Shown here: positions 49,797 to 59,861 of the stretch, piece after piece | Numbering within the stretch: position 1 is the stretch's first letter | How the letters are laid out: each line of letters starts with the position of its first letter | Assembly (NCBI RefSeq): GCF_022230885.1 | Contig: NZ_JAKGCT010000001.1 | Coordinates: forward strand, 186,001 to 250,000 | DNA from: Paenalcaligenes niemegkensis | GTDB taxonomy: Bacteria > Pseudomonadota > Gammaproteobacteria > Burkholderiales > Burkholderiaceae_B | Reading direction: 5' to 3' | DNA length: 64,000 bases | Program-made: the position numbers and the translations under genes | Notes under the pieces: model-generated | What the model was told of the DNA's origin: nothing | Seen by the model: only the letters and a program-made list of their open reading frames with translations | The model's database searches: none

Positions 49797-50105
49797 ATGG
49801 CAATTTCACAGCAAGATGTTGCACGCATTGCACAACTGGCACACATTGAACTTTCGCCGGAGCAAACCGCACAGGCCGAGCAAGACTTCGGCCGTATTAT
49901 TGGTCTCATCCAGGCCCTGCAATCGGTGGACACCAGTGGTGTAGAACCTATGGCCCATCCGCTGGCGGCAATACAAGAGATCTCGTTGCGCTTGCGTCCC
50001 GATCAAGCTGCCCCCACGGCTACCGAAGAACAGCGACAGGCCCTGATGGCCAACGCTCCGGCACAAGACGAAGGCTTGTTCCTTGTGCCCACTGTCATCG
50101 AGTAA
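49797..50105 (+). CDS. gatC: Asp/Glu-tRNA amidotransferase subunit C
   Basis: GatC is the small stabilising subunit of the GatCAB amidotransferase, which converts mischarged Glu-tRNA(Gln) or Asp-tRNA(Asn) to the correct amide. The 102-residue protein begins [20 protein letters not shown] and has [20 protein letters not shown] and [20 protein letters not shown], the normal ends. It is followed by gatA after 8 nt. Confidence 0.95.
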   Translation: MAISQQDVARIAQLAHIELSPEQTAQAEQDFGRIIGLIQALQSVDTSGVEPMAHPLAAIQEISLRLRPDQAAPTATEEQRQALMANAPAQDEGLFLVPTVIE

Positions 50106-50113
50106 CACCCACT

Positions 50114-51634
50114 ATGTCACTATTAAACGAATACACGTCCATTCACGCTCTAAGCTCTGCATTACGCGAAAAGAAATTCAGTGCGCGCGAACTCGCTCAG
50201 CAAGCCTTAGACGCTGTTGCGGCCCATAACGGCTTAAACGCCTTTATACATGTGGACCCCGAGTTCACGCTAAAGCAGGCTGACGCTGCCGACGCTTTAA
50301 TCGCCACCAATCAGGGCGGAGCCCTGACCGGCATACCCATTGCTCACAAAGATATCTTCGTGACCAGAAACTGGCGCACCACAGCGGGCAGCAAAATGCT
50401 CCAGCACTACGTGAGCCCCTTTGATGCCAGCGTTGTCGAGCAGCTAAGCACAGCAGGCGCAGTTTCACTGGGTAAACTTAATTGCGACGAGTTCGCCATG
50501 GGTTCTGATAACCAAAGCTCATATTTTGGTGCAGCCCACAACCCCTGGAATACGGCCAATACCCCTGGAGGCTCCTCAGGCGGCTCAGCCGCCGCCGTAG
50601 CGGCAGGCCTGGTACTTGCAGCTACAGGTACTGACACGGGGGGCTCCATTCGCCAGCCATCAGCACTGTGTGGCGTTAGCGGCATCAAGCCCACCTATGG
50701 CACAGTCTCGCGTTTTGGCATGATCGCCTATGGCTCCAGCCTGGATCAGGCAGGCCCCATCGCCCGAAGCGCCAAAGACCTGCTCGAAGTGCTAAGCACA
50801 ATCAGTGGCTTTGACGAACGCGACCCTACCAGCCTGGATTACTGCCAGGGTCAGAAGAACACAGGCGATCGCGTGCGCAACGACTTTAAGCAGTGGCAGC
50901 AGCGCCTGGCTCAAAACCCTGCTCAGCCTTTAGCTGGCCTGCGCATCGGTGTACCTAAAGAATACTTTGAAGGCGAGCTCGCTAATGCGATTGCGGCCAG
51001 CGTTGAAACAGCCATTGCCCATTTCGAAAAACTGGGTGCAACACGTGTAGACGTTTCGCTGCCACTTACGCGCGAAGCCATTCCTGCCTATTACGTCATC
51101 AGTCCTGCTGAAGCGTCCAGCAATCTTTCCCGCTTCGACGGCGTACGCTTCGGCCATCGCGCAGAGCAGTACAGCAACCTCGAAGAAATGATCAGCCGAT
51201 CACGCACTGAAGCCTTTGGTGATGAAGTCATACGTCGTATTCTGGTGGGTACCTATGTATTGTCAGAAGGCTACTACGATGCTTATTACCTGCAAGCCCA
51301 GCGTGTGCGCCGAATGATTGTCGACGACTTCCAAAAGGCATTTGCATCGTGCGACCTGATGATGGGGCCGGTTACACCTACCCTGGCCCGGCCTCTGGGC
51401 AAGCACTCTGATGACCCTACTACTGACTGGCTGGCCGACATCTACACCCTTGGCGTCAGTCTTGCCGGGCTTCCCGCCATGTCTATACCCTGCGGCTTCA
51501 GTAACGATGCCCAGCCTTTGCCTATAGGCCTGCAACTGATTGGTAACTACTTCAATGAAGGGCAACTGCTTGCCTTGGCTGACCGTTACCAAGAAGACAC
51601 TGACTGGCATCAACGTAAACCGGAAACAAAATAA
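50114..51634 (+). CDS. gatA: Asp/Glu-tRNA amidotransferase subunit A
   Basis: GatA hydrolyses glutamine to supply ammonia. The 506-residue amidase-signature protein has the Ser-cisSer-Lys triad: lysine in [27 protein letters not shown], and the serine region [40 protein letters not shown] is a family hallmark. Its last base is the first base of gatB, so the two are coupled. Confidence 0.97.
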   Translation: MSLLNEYTSIHALSSALREKKFSARELAQQALDAVAAHNGLNAFIHVDPEFTLKQADAADALIATNQGGALTGIPIAHKDIFVTRNWRTTAGSKMLQHYVSPFDASVVEQLSTAGAVSLGKLNCDEFAMGSDNQSSYFGAAHNPWNTANTPGGSSGGSAAAVAAGLVLAATGTDTGGSIRQPSALCGVSGIKPTYGTVSRFGMIAYGSSLDQAGPIARSAKDLLEVLSTISGFDERDPTSLDYCQGQKNTGDRVRNDFKQWQQRLAQNPAQPLAGLRIGVPKEYFEGELANAIAASVETAIAHFEKLGATRVDVSLPLTREAIPAYYVISPAEASSNLSRFDGVRFGHRAEQYSNLEEMISRSRTEAFGDEVIRRILVGTYVLSEGYYDAYYLQAQRVRRMIVDDFQKAFASCDLMMGPVTPTLARPLGKHSDDPTTDWLADIYTLGVSLAGLPAMSIPCGFSNDAQPLPIGLQLIGNYFNEGQLLALADRYQEDTDWHQRKPETK

Positions 51635-53088
51635 TGGAATGGGAAATTGTTATTGGGTTAGAGACACACACCCAACTCTCGACCGACTCTAAAATATTCT
51701 CTGACAGCAGCACCCGCTTTGGTGCCGCACCAAACACGCAAGCCAGTGCTGTCGATATGGCGCTGCCAGGCACCTTGCCGGTGTTTAATGCGGGCGCCGT
51801 CGACAAGGCCATCAGTTTTGGCCTGGCGGTCGACGGCCATGTCGCGCCCCGATCAGTGTTTGCCCGTAAAAACTACTTCTACCCTGATCTGCCTAAAAAC
51901 TACCAGATCAGCCAATTCGAGCATCCGGTTGTAGAAGGTGGAAAAATCAGTTTTTTTGTCGGCGAAGAAGAACGCACAATTAATTTAACGCGAGCTCACC
52001 TGGAAGAAGATGCCGGCAAATCACTGCACGAAAACTTCACAGGTCCGCATGGTGAGTCCTCAACCGGAATTGACTTGAACCGCGCCGGCACACCATTGCT
52101 CGAAATCGTTTCAGAACCAGAAATGCGTTCAGCGGCAGAGGCCGTGGGCTATGCTCGTGCCATGCACAGTCTGGTCGTCTGGCTGGGCATTTGTGATGGC
52201 AACATGCAAGAGGGGTCATTTCGCGTTGACGCCAACGTATCTGTACGTCCCAAGGGGCAAGCTGAACTGGGCACCCGCTGCGAACTCAAGAATATCAACT
52301 CTTTCCGCTTTCTTGAGCGCGCCATCAACTATGAGGCCCGACGTCAGATTGAAGTGCTCGAAGATGGTGGCAAAATTATCCAGCAAACACGCCTCTACGA
52401 CGCCGAGCTGGATGAAACGCGCAGCATGCGTACCAAAGGCGATGCCAACGACTACCGCTACTTCCCCGACCCAGACCTGCCACCGTTGCTGATCTCTGCT
52501 GAAAGAATTGAAACGGTGCGTAGCCAGATGCCCGAGCTGCCCGCAGCCAAACGCCAGCGCTACCAGGATGACTTCGGCCTGAGCGCCTATGATGCCGCTC
52601 AGTTAACACTTAGCCGCAGCACAGCAGAGTTCTTTGAACAAACCAATGCGGCCTTGAGCAATGCGCAGGCCAAGCTTAGCGCCAACTGGATACTGGGTGA
52701 GCTCGCAGCCACCCTTAACCGTGAAGAGCGCGAACTGGCCGACGCCAAAATCACGCCTGAACAATTGGCAAAACTCATTGCGCGTATTGCTGATGGCACC
52801 ATCTCAAACAAGATCGCGCGTGATGTTTTCCAGGCTATGTGGGAAGGTCAGGAAAACGGTAATGCCGATGCCATCATTGAAAGCAAAGGCTTGAAGCAAA
52901 TCAACGATGTAGGCGCCATTTCAGCCATGGTCGACGAGGTTATTGCTGCCAACCCCGCAACCGTAGAAGAGTATCGTGGCGGCCGGGACAAGGCATTCAA
53001 CTCGTTGGTGGGGCAAGTCATGAAAGCCGCTCGCGGCAAGGCCAACCCGCAGCAGGTTACCGACCTGCTTAAAGAAAAGCTTGGATAA
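51634..53088 (+). CDS. gatB: Asp/Glu-tRNA amidotransferase subunit B
   Basis: GatB phosphorylates the mischarged aminoacyl-tRNA and amidates it with ammonia from GatA. The 484-residue protein has [40 protein letters not shown], the [11 protein letters not shown] segment, [20 protein letters not shown], and a C-terminal YqeY-like tRNA-binding helical domain ending [15 protein letters not shown] terminator follows, closing the gatCAB operon. Confidence 0.97.
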   Translation: MEWEIVIGLETHTQLSTDSKIFSDSSTRFGAAPNTQASAVDMALPGTLPVFNAGAVDKAISFGLAVDGHVAPRSVFARKNYFYPDLPKNYQISQFEHPVVEGGKISFFVGEEERTINLTRAHLEEDAGKSLHENFTGPHGESSTGIDLNRAGTPLLEIVSEPEMRSAAEAVGYARAMHSLVVWLGICDGNMQEGSFRVDANVSVRPKGQAELGTRCELKNINSFRFLERAINYEARRQIEVLEDGGKIIQQTRLYDAELDETRSMRTKGDANDYRYFPDPDLPPLLISAERIETVRSQMPELPAAKRQRYQDDFGLSAYDAAQLTLSRSTAEFFEQTNAALSNAQAKLSANWILGELAATLNREERELADAKITPEQLAKLIARIADGTISNKIARDVFQAMWEGQENGNADAIIESKGLKQINDVGAISAMVDEVIAANPATVEEYRGGRDKAFNSLVGQVMKAARGKANPQQVTDLLKEKLG

Positions 53089-53108
53089 AGACCTTAGCTC
53101 TTGTCACA

Positions 53109-53140
53109 AACCGCAGCCCCTGGTGCTGCGGTTTTTTTTC
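53109..53140 (+). terminator. Rho-independent terminator after gatB
   Basis: ACCGCAG (53110-53116) pairs with CTGCGGT (53126-53132), with the loop between them and a run of eight Ts after. It is 21 nt past the gatB stop. Confidence 0.85.
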
Positions 53141-53280
53141 ACAAGCACAGCCATATAGTCTCTTTGGCAACCCAACTCATAAGCTCAAATCAGGGTCATC
53201 ATTAGTTTTTCTTATGATGTGGCTAAATTGATACCTTATTATTGTTACGATGATAGTCTTGCTAATAGTTGGAGAGACAT

Positions 53281-54225
53281 ATGAAAGCGAACAAGGCTCT
53301 AGATATCCGGGCCTTACGAATTTTTGTCACCGTGGCTGCAACCGGAAGCCTGACCCAAGCGGCCAACGAGCTCGGATTAACACAATCAGCGGTGTCGCAG
53401 GTCATTGCTCAGATTGAAACGATAATCGGCGTACCTATGCTTGACCGCAGTAAACGGCCCTTAAAGCTGACCGCAGCGGGTATTTCATTAAATCGTGGCG
53501 CACGGCATCTGGTCTTGGAAATGGATAAGCTCATTGCCCAAACTCGTGAAGCCGCTCAGCTAAGCCGGGGTGAAGTTCGTCTCGGAATGATTGATTCATT
53601 CTCGGCTACGGTAGGGCCCCATGTTTTAAATACGACTCTGCAAAATGCAAGTCGCATTCTTGCATGGTCGGGGCTGGCGACTGTACATGCCAATGGTTTA
53701 TTAAACCGCCAGCTGGATCTGATTATTTCTTCTGATCCCTGTGAAGAGGCAGACGGTTTGGTACGAACTCCGCTCTACCGAGAACCATTTTTATTAGTCG
53801 TTCCCAAAGGTATGGAGTCGAAGTTCAAAGACAAGGATTTGCCGGACTGTGCGCAGCTTGCACCGTTCATTCGCTTTAGCGAGCGGTCTCATTACGGGGC
53901 GGTGGTGGAGCGTCATTTGCGGCGTCGCAATGTCGCTATCCCCCACTACCTTGAAATAGATACTGCTGATGTTGTACTGGCTATGGTTGCATCCCGTCTT
54001 GGATGGGCCATCGCTTCGCCATTGTGTGTCCTGCAAGGAATTGGCTACTGGGAGAAACTTTCGGTTCTCCCTCTGCCTGGCCCGGGCTTTTCACGCACCA
54101 TCTATCTGATCTCACGCAGCGGGGAAAACGAAGACGTCAGAGCAGATATTTACAAAAGCTGTCAAAAAGCACTTGATGAACATGTACTTCCGGTATTGAA
54201 GAAAAAAATACCCTGGCTTGAATAA
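53281..54225 (+). CDS. LysR-family transcriptional regulator
   Basis: This 314-residue LysR protein has an N-terminal winged helix-turn-helix at residues 8-66 (ALRIFVTVAATGSLTQAANE, LGLTQSAVSQVIAQIET) and a C-terminal periplasmic-binding-like effector domain starting about residue 95. The ATG at 53281 after a GGAGAG site is preferred to one four codons upstream. It is co-directional and only 36 nt from the ABC importer genes, so it probably controls them; the effector is likely the transported compound. Confidence 0.9.
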   Translation: MKANKALDIRALRIFVTVAATGSLTQAANELGLTQSAVSQVIAQIETIIGVPMLDRSKRPLKLTAAGISLNRGARHLVLEMDKLIAQTREAAQLSRGEVRLGMIDSFSATVGPHVLNTTLQNASRILAWSGLATVHANGLLNRQLDLIISSDPCEEADGLVRTPLYREPFLLVVPKGMESKFKDKDLPDCAQLAPFIRFSERSHYGAVVERHLRRRNVAIPHYLEIDTADVVLAMVASRLGWAIASPLCVLQGIGYWEKLSVLPLPGPGFSRTIYLISRSGENEDVRADIYKSCQKALDEHVLPVLKKKIPWLE

Positions 54226-54261
54226 AACTGTAAACGTTCACCATTAAAACAAGGAGACAAG

Positions 54262-55272
54262 ATGTCTACACTCAATCGACGAAACTTTGTCAAAAGCATG
54301 ACCATAGGGGCCGGCCTCCTGGCAGCCCTTCCCTTAAGCAGCCGTCTGGCCCTTGCCCAGCAAAATCAAACCGTCAATTACGGTGGTTCTCAGTGGCTGG
54401 GCCACTACCCTGCTTATGTTGGCATGCAAAATGGCACTTTCGAAACCAACAAGATCAAATTGGGATGGGAGTCTTTTGGCACCTCATCCGGGCGTATGAG
54501 TGCGCTCATGGCAGGCAATATTGATATCGCCGGAACAGGTGTGGTTTCCGCCATCGCCTTAATGGCTCGCAACGTTGAGCGATTCTATCTGATTGGCGTG
54601 CCTGAAAACTTCGGGCGGGTTGAAGGTTTATTTACCCAGGAAGATGTCAACTCCGTCAACGACCTGCGCGGTAAAACCATAGGCACTACCTTTGCCTCAA
54701 GCAGCCATATGCTAGTGCTGGATCTGCTGGCGCAAAACAACCTGAAAGTCGATACCGACGTCAATGTCGTTAATGTGCCTGCCCCGGAGCTGCCAGCCGC
54801 CCTGCAGTCCAAGCAAATTGATGCATGCGCTACCTGGACACCTTACTTCAACCAGATCTCAAATATGCCGGGCATTAAGCTTTTGGCTGATGACACCGAG
54901 TTCAGTCTGTACAAAGAGTTTGGCGTGACGCCCGGTCCCGACGTGCTGGTTGTTAGCAAGTCTTTTGCCGACAAAAACCCAGACCTTGTCAAAGCATTCG
55001 CTGTCGCCTACTTTGAAACATGCGCCCTGCTGGGTTCCGAGCCTGAAAAGGCTGTCGACATACTGACCGAGCTAACTCAGCTAAGTGCCGACGAGCAGCT
55101 ACAGACCATCAAAGACGCCGACTGGTACGACCTGGCTACCCAGAAATCCATGCTGGAAAAAGATTCGAAATTTATCGAAGGCTTACAAAAGCTGGCCGAT
55201 ATGCTTGTGGAATTCGGGCAGATCGATAAATCGCCTGAGGTCGCTCGTTGGGTCAAAGCCGACTTCGTCTAG
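54262..55272 (+). CDS. NitT/TauT-type ABC transporter substrate-binding protein, Tat-exported
   Basis: This 336-residue receptor is of the SsuA/TauA/NrtA type. A twin-arginine signal, NRRNFVKSMTIGAGLLAALP, ends near ALAQQ. The mature part shows GGSQWLGHYPAYVGMQNGTF, GRMSALMAGNIDIAGTGVVS, RGKTIGTTFASSSHMLVLDL and KQIDACATWTPYFNQI, the standard family blocks. The family handles nitrate, sulfonates, taurine, thiamine precursors and aromatic acids; the linked FAD oxidoreductase suggests an amine or amino-acid-like ligand. The permease follows after about 90 nt. Confidence 0.9.
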   Translation: MSTLNRRNFVKSMTIGAGLLAALPLSSRLALAQQNQTVNYGGSQWLGHYPAYVGMQNGTFETNKIKLGWESFGTSSGRMSALMAGNIDIAGTGVVSAIALMARNVERFYLIGVPENFGRVEGLFTQEDVNSVNDLRGKTIGTTFASSSHMLVLDLLAQNNLKVDTDVNVVNVPAPELPAALQSKQIDACATWTPYFNQISNMPGIKLLADDTEFSLYKEFGVTPGPDVLVVSKSFADKNPDLVKAFAVAYFETCALLGSEPEKAVDILTELTQLSADEQLQTIKDADWYDLATQKSMLEKDSKFIEGLQKLADMLVEFGQIDKSPEVARWVKADFV

Positions 55273-55363
55273 GCCTCGCCCTCGGGGACACGTATTTAAT
55301 TGTGCTCTACAGACGGCTCATGCCAGCATGACCGTCTGCATTGCCAATCTCTTGAGCCATACT

Positions 55364-56131
55364 ATGTCTAGTAATACACCAAAGCAGCGATCTCTTCTGT
55401 TGATCAGCACGCTATCCGTAATTGTTTTTGTCGCTATATGGGAAACAGCCTGCCGCACCGGACTTGTTGACCCTATCTTCTTGCCTGCGCCATCGGAAGT
55501 GCTTGCCCGCGCCTATACCACCTTGAATAACGGCACGCTTATCGCCAACGTGCTGGCTTCAACACGCCGCGTGATGATCGGTTTCTTCATGGCTGTCGCG
55601 GTCTCAATTCCGCTTGGTCTGGTTCTGGGCACATCTAGACGCGCCTGCGCCATCTTTGATCCGCTTATTTCGCTGCTGCGACCACTCCCCTCCATGAGCT
55701 GGATCCCCTTGTCCTTGCTGTGGTTCGGCATCACGGAAACACAAAAATATAGCATTGTGTTCATGGGTACCATCGCGCCTGCCCTGCTCTATGTAATCGA
55801 AGCCACGCGCAACGTTGACAAGGTCTTGATTCTGGCCGCCCGCAACATGGGCGCATCCCGAATTCAAGTTATGCGTGAAGTTATTTTACCGGCCAGCCTG
55901 GCACAAATCATCAGCGGCTTCAAAATTATTCTGGGCCTGGCCTGGACCTGCGTCATTTCCGCCGAACTGATTGCCGCAAAGGAAGGCCTGGGCTTCATGA
56001 TCATGAACGGCAAAGAGTTTTTCCAGACCGACACCGTGGTGCTCGGAATGGTAATGATCAGTGTCACCGTGCTCATCATTGACGTCATCTTGCGTCGTAT
56101 CGAAAACAAAGTATTGGCGTGGCAACGTTAA
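55364..56131 (+). CDS. NitT/TauT-type ABC transporter permease
   Basis: This is the membrane component of the importer, 255 residues with about six helices. It has VFVAIWETACRTGLVDPIFL, RPLPSMSWIPLSLLWFGITE (a family hallmark) and AARNMGASRIQVMREVILPA, the coupling loop. The frame stays open far upstream through the previous gene. ATG at 55364 (MSSNTPKQRS) is chosen for a normal length; ATG at 55328 is the alternative. The ATPase gene follows by 13 nt. Confidence 0.88.
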   Translation: MSSNTPKQRSLLLISTLSVIVFVAIWETACRTGLVDPIFLPAPSEVLARAYTTLNNGTLIANVLASTRRVMIGFFMAVAVSIPLGLVLGTSRRACAIFDPLISLLRPLPSMSWIPLSLLWFGITETQKYSIVFMGTIAPALLYVIEATRNVDKVLILAARNMGASRIQVMREVILPASLAQIISGFKIILGLAWTCVISAELIAAKEGLGFMIMNGKEFFQTDTVVLGMVMISVTVLIIDVILRRIENKVLAWQR

Positions 56132-56144
56132 GTGGAGACTAAGC

Positions 56145-56909
56145 ATGATTTCAATTAAAGGGCTAAGCAAAAAATTCGGTGACTTAACAGTTCTGCATGA
56201 CATCGATCTCGAAATCGACAAAGGCGAATTCGTTGTGTTGTTAGGCGCCTCGGGTTGTGGAAAATCCACTTTGCTCAACCTCATTGCAGGCTTTGAGCAA
56301 GCCACTGAAGGTGAGGTCGCCGTCAATGGAAAGCCTGTCACCGATGTAGACCCCCAAAGCGGCATGGTCTTTCAACAATACGCATTATTTCCATGGCTGA
56401 GTGTCATCGACAACGTGGCCTTTGGTTTAAAGCTTCGGGGCATGAACAAAAAGGAACGCCACGAGCAGGCAAAGAAATATGTCGACATGGTGGGGCTCAC
56501 ATCATTTGCCGATGCCTACCCCAAGGCATTGTCCGGGGGCATGCGTCAGCGCGTAGCCATTGCACGAGTCTTGGCTAACGATACCGATGTCATTCTGCTG
56601 GACGAGCCTTTTGCTGCCCTGGACGCCATGACGCGTCAGGTTTTACAAGAACAACTGGTGGAAATTTACGAGAAAAGCGGTAAAACCATTGTGTTTATCA
56701 CGCACTCTATTGACGAAGCGCTGCTGCTAGCCACCCGGATCATTATTCTGGGTGCCAAGCCGGGGCGAATCGTCACCGATATACGCAACGACCTTCCGCA
56801 CCCGCGCAACGCCAGCGTGCAGCTATCAAGCCATTACACCAAACTCAAAGCCGATATCTGGGACGTAGTCCAGGAAGAAGTGATGAAGAGCCTGGAAAGT
56901 AAAAGCTAA
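56145..56909 (+). CDS. NitT/TauT-type ABC transporter ATP-binding protein
   Basis: This 254-residue ATPase has MISIKGLSKKFGDLTVLHDI, Walker A LGASGCGKSTLLNLIAGFE, Q-loop MVFQQYALFPWLSV, signature ALSGGMRQRVAIARVL, Walker B VILLDEPFAALDAM and switch FITHSIDEALLLA. These match SsuB/TauB. The ATG at 56145 has a GGAGA site. The oxidoreductase gene follows after 28 nt. Confidence 0.92.
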   Translation: MISIKGLSKKFGDLTVLHDIDLEIDKGEFVVLLGASGCGKSTLLNLIAGFEQATEGEVAVNGKPVTDVDPQSGMVFQQYALFPWLSVIDNVAFGLKLRGMNKKERHEQAKKYVDMVGLTSFADAYPKALSGGMRQRVAIARVLANDTDVILLDEPFAALDAMTRQVLQEQLVEIYEKSGKTIVFITHSIDEALLLATRIIILGAKPGRIVTDIRNDLPHPRNASVQLSSHYTKLKADIWDVVQEEVMKSLESKS

Positions 56910-56937
56910 TCTTTCAGCATCCTCAAGGAGCATCATC

Positions 56938-58245
56938 GTGTCAATCGCTGACACCTACCCCCATTACACCAACAAGTCGGGCTGGAACGCACTCCTGCCA
57001 ACGCGTCAGCCCGCCAAAGCCGTAAAGCTTGCAGCCGAGTATGACTTCATCGTAATCGGAGCTGGCTTTACTGGTTTAGCTGCGGCCCGACGTATTGCCG
57101 AGCTGAATCCTGAGAAACAGGTTTTGCTGCTTGAGGCCACCACCCTGGGTGAGGGTTCATCAGCCCGCAATTCAGGGTTTTTAATTAGTCTGCCGCACAA
57201 CACCAAAATTGGCGGCCACCATAGTCCGCGCGAAACCGCCCTTAAACAAATCCGGGTATACAATTCGGGGCTTTCATGGCTGCACGATATCGTGATAAGA
57301 AACGGTATTGACTGCGGCTGGGCTGCAGTAGGCAAGTACCATGGGGCAGCCACCGAAAAAGGCAAAGAAAGCCTGCAGAGCATGCTGGCTCAGTATCAAG
57401 ACTGGGGCATAAGCTGCCGCGCCCTGACCCAGGAAGAACTGGTACACAACATTGGTACTCGTTACTACCACTATGCCCTGCAGACGCAAAATAATGTCTT
57501 TGTGCAGCCAGCTGCCCTGGTGCGAGGGCTGGCTGACACACTGCCCGAAAATGTCGTGCTGGCCGAGAACTCACCCGTGCAGGAAGTGGAAGAGCAAGGC
57601 GGACACTTTAGCCTCCATGTCAACAATGCACACATCCGTACCTCTAAGCTCTTGCTGACCAATAACGGTTTTGCCAAGAAATTAGGCTATCTGAAAGACC
57701 GGCTTATTACCATTTATACATACGCTGGCTTCACAGCGCAGTTAACAGAGACAGAACAGCAATGGTTCGGCCATGATGAGCAATGGGGTCTGATTCCGGC
57801 CAATCGCTTAGGCTCCACCTTAAGAAAAACCAAAGAAGGCCGCTTTATGGTGCGCAGCGCGTATTCGTACGAACATCCGCAAGCTGACGCCTCTGTCAAA
57901 GCCATGCTGCTCGATTGCTATCGTCGCCGCTACCCTTCTGTAGCTAAACATGAGCTGGAATACGTCTGGGGAGGTGCCACCGCCCTGACGCGTAACGGTG
58001 CAAGTTATTTTGGTGAGCTAAAACCCAATTTATACACCTCTGTGGGCTGCAATGGGGCTGGAGTGCTGAAAGGGTCAATCTATGGCAAGTTGCTTGCCGA
58101 GCTGGTGATGGGACAGACATCGCCCGAGCTCGAAGATGTCCTGACCCTTGATAAACCCACATGGCTACCCCCTGAGCCTCTTCGCGGCATTGCCGTGCTT
58201 GGAGCCATTGAGTTGCAAAAGCGTCGTGCTGGCGCCGAACGTTAG
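56938..58245 (+). CDS. FAD-dependent amine/amino acid oxidoreductase (DAO family)
   Basis: This 435-residue flavoprotein of the D-amino-acid oxidase/glycine oxidase superfamily has FAD loop DFIVIGAGFTGLAAARRIAE, then LLLEATTLGEGSSARNSGFL, and a C-terminal FAD segment around YTSVGCNGAGVLKGSIYGKL. It resembles gamma-glutamylputrescine oxidase-like and taurine-dehydrogenase-like proteins more than classical DAO in its N-terminal extension, but the substrate cannot be read. It starts with GTG after an AAGGAG site and is last in the LysR-ABC module, so it probably oxidises the imported compound. A hairpin follows. Confidence 0.86.
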   Translation: MSIADTYPHYTNKSGWNALLPTRQPAKAVKLAAEYDFIVIGAGFTGLAAARRIAELNPEKQVLLLEATTLGEGSSARNSGFLISLPHNTKIGGHHSPRETALKQIRVYNSGLSWLHDIVIRNGIDCGWAAVGKYHGAATEKGKESLQSMLAQYQDWGISCRALTQEELVHNIGTRYYHYALQTQNNVFVQPAALVRGLADTLPENVVLAENSPVQEVEEQGGHFSLHVNNAHIRTSKLLLTNNGFAKKLGYLKDRLITIYTYAGFTAQLTETEQQWFGHDEQWGLIPANRLGSTLRKTKEGRFMVRSAYSYEHPQADASVKAMLLDCYRRRYPSVAKHELEYVWGGATALTRNGASYFGELKPNLYTSVGCNGAGVLKGSIYGKLLAELVMGQTSPELEDVLTLDKPTWLPPEPLRGIAVLGAIELQKRRAGAER

Positions 58246-58290
58246 TTCTTTCGGGATTAGCTTGAGCCGCTGCAAATGATAAAAACACCT

Positions 58291-58322
58291 CTGTGGATAA
58301 GTTTCTGGAAACTTATCCACAG
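58291..58322. promoter_or_regulatory. Perfect 14-bp hairpin made of two opposed DnaA boxes
   Basis: CTGTGGATAAGTTT (58291-58304) and AAACTTATCCACAG (58309-58322) are exact reverse complements with a 4-nt loop. Each arm contains the 9-mer TTATCCACA, the strict DnaA-box consensus. It lies between the convergent oxidoreductase and pyrE genes, 8 nt after the pyrE stop. On the minus strand a TTTTT follows after a few bases, so it could be the pyrE terminator, a DnaA-binding site, or both. Confidence 0.6.
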
Positions 58323-58330
58323 GGCGTGAT

Positions 58331-59005
58331 TTACACACCATAGCGAGCGCGATATGCCGAGACAGTACGCTGATGCTCCGCAAACGTCGCATTATCTTCC
58401 AAAAAAGCCATAATATCGCCAAGCGTAGCGATGCTGACCACAGGTATGCCATAACGCTGCTCGACTTCCTGCACAGCCGAATGCCCCGACAGGGCATCAT
58501 CCGCGCCAGCCCGCTCCATGCGATCCAGGGCAATAAGAACCGCAGCTGGTTCGGCGCCAGCCGCACGGATGATCTCAACTGACTCGCCTACAGATGTACC
58601 AGCAGTAATTACGTCGTCAATAATCACCACCTTGCCTTCCAGTGGCGCACCCACGAGCGTTCCGCCCTCTCCATGTGCTTTGGCTTCTTTACGATTGAAG
58701 GCGAATGGAACATCGCGTCCGTGAAGTCCCGGATGATTGACCAATGCGCAAGCGGTGGCCGTCGATAACGGGATACCTTTATAGGCAGGCCCAAACAACA
58801 TGTCGAAGTCAAGACCGGAATCAACGAGAGCCTGTGCATAGAATTGAGCCAGCTTACCCACAGACGCCCCACTGTTGAACAATCCCGCATTAAAAAAATA
58901 CGGGCTTAAGCGTCCGGACTTTACCTTGAACTCTCCAAAGCGCAACACGCCTTGATCTAAAGCGAACCGAACAAATTCGCTACGCTGAGAAGATGTATGC
59001 CCCAT
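58331..59005 (-). CDS. pyrE: Orotate phosphoribosyltransferase
   Basis: PyrE makes orotidine monophosphate from orotate and PRPP in pyrimidine synthesis. The 224-residue product shows [59 protein letters not shown] and the PRPP loop [20 protein letters not shown]. The frame opens further upstream at 59074, but [11 protein letters not shown] is the better start (about 59005, uncertain by one base). The divergent doxX-like gene lies about 266 nt away. Confidence 0.95.
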   Translation of the reverse strand: MGHTSSQRSEFVRFALDQGVLRFGEFKVKSGRLSPYFFNAGLFNSGASVGKLAQFYAQALVDSGLDFDMLFGPAYKGIPLSTATACALVNHPGLHGRDVPFAFNRKEAKAHGEGGTLVGAPLEGKVVIIDDVITAGTSVGESVEIIRAAGAEPAAVLIALDRMERAGADDALSGHSAVQEVEQRYGIPVVSIATLGDIMAFLEDNATFAEHQRTVSAYRARYGV

Positions 59006-59271
59006 GATTACCTTAAACACCAGAAGAAAGAAAAGCTTTATTATTTCATAGTAAAGAGCCCCATGCCCAAGCATCTTCTGTCCATGGAAAGCAAATGCGA
59101 AGACTCACCTGAAAACAACTAATTGTTCTTTTATCGTTATGATGGCCTTGGGGGCTTTATTATCAGGCGCTACGATACCAGTACGCGTTGCCTGGAAAAA
59201 TCTGAGTAAGGCGTAATTATCACGACCGTTGCCCGTCTTTATCGCTGCTATTTTACTGTTAAGGAACAATT

Positions 59272-59691
59272 ATGAATCCCACAGCTTGCGCAATTTGGTC
59301 GCCCCGCTTATTAAGTGTGCTTAGAATTGTTAGTGGCTATCTGCTTTTTTTACACGGCACCGCTAAAATTCTAAAAACACCTGTTGTCGAAATGTTTGCC
59401 AACGTTCAGATTGGCTCACTATCCGGCATTGCCGGCCTTATCGAACTTGTGTTTGGAGCCTTGCTGATTTTAGGTCTATTCACCCGCCCCGCTGCTTTTA
59501 TTGCTTCGGGTCTGTGCGCATTCGCCTATTTTATTGGCCATGCCAGCGCAGCCACCTTTTTGCTGCCGGTGCTTAACGGGGGCGATGCAGCTATTTTATT
59601 TTGCTTCAGTTTTTTATACATCAGCGCAGCCGGCGGAGGCCCCTGGAGTATAGATGCCCTGCGCCGTGGCTCTGCTGAAAAAAGTAATTAG
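59272..59691 (+). CDS. DoxX-family membrane protein
   Basis: This 139-residue, four-helix membrane protein is of the DoxX family. It has LRIVSGYLLFLHGTAKILKT, GLIELVFGALLILGLFTRPA, AAFIASGLCAFAYFIGHASA and LPVLNGGDAAILFCFSFLYI, the typical blocks. A GGAAC site precedes the ATG. Family members are linked to thiosulfate/quinone redox or oxidative stress, but most, including this one, lack a proven role. A terminator-like hairpin follows. Confidence 0.88.
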   Translation: MNPTACAIWSPRLLSVLRIVSGYLLFLHGTAKILKTPVVEMFANVQIGSLSGIAGLIELVFGALLILGLFTRPAAFIASGLCAFAYFIGHASAATFLLPVLNGGDAAILFCFSFLYISAAGGGPWSIDALRRGSAEKSN

Positions 59692-59726
59692 TATTTGTTT
59701 TGTATGTACACTCAAACTATAGAAGT

Positions 59727-59758
59727 CCTGGCCTCAAAATACAGTGGCCAGGCTTTCT
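59727..59758 (+). terminator. Probable terminator after the doxX-like gene
   Basis: CCTGGCC (59727-59733) and GGCCAGG (59746-59752) pair around a 12-nt loop, followed by CTTTCTTG. It is 35 nt after the stop. Confidence 0.6.
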
Positions 59759-59861
59759 TGCGCAAGGGCGAAGGTCATTACGTAGTTGCTTCCTCAGGGC
59801 TGGCGCTGCAACAATAAGGTGAATAGAGTAAAGTGCTCTGCGTAATGACGGAGAAATCACC

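Noticed and set aside
58291..58322. Replication origin at the DnaA-box hairpin
   Set aside because: Only two boxes, no AT-rich unwinding element, and no dnaA, dnaN, rpmH or gidA gene nearby.
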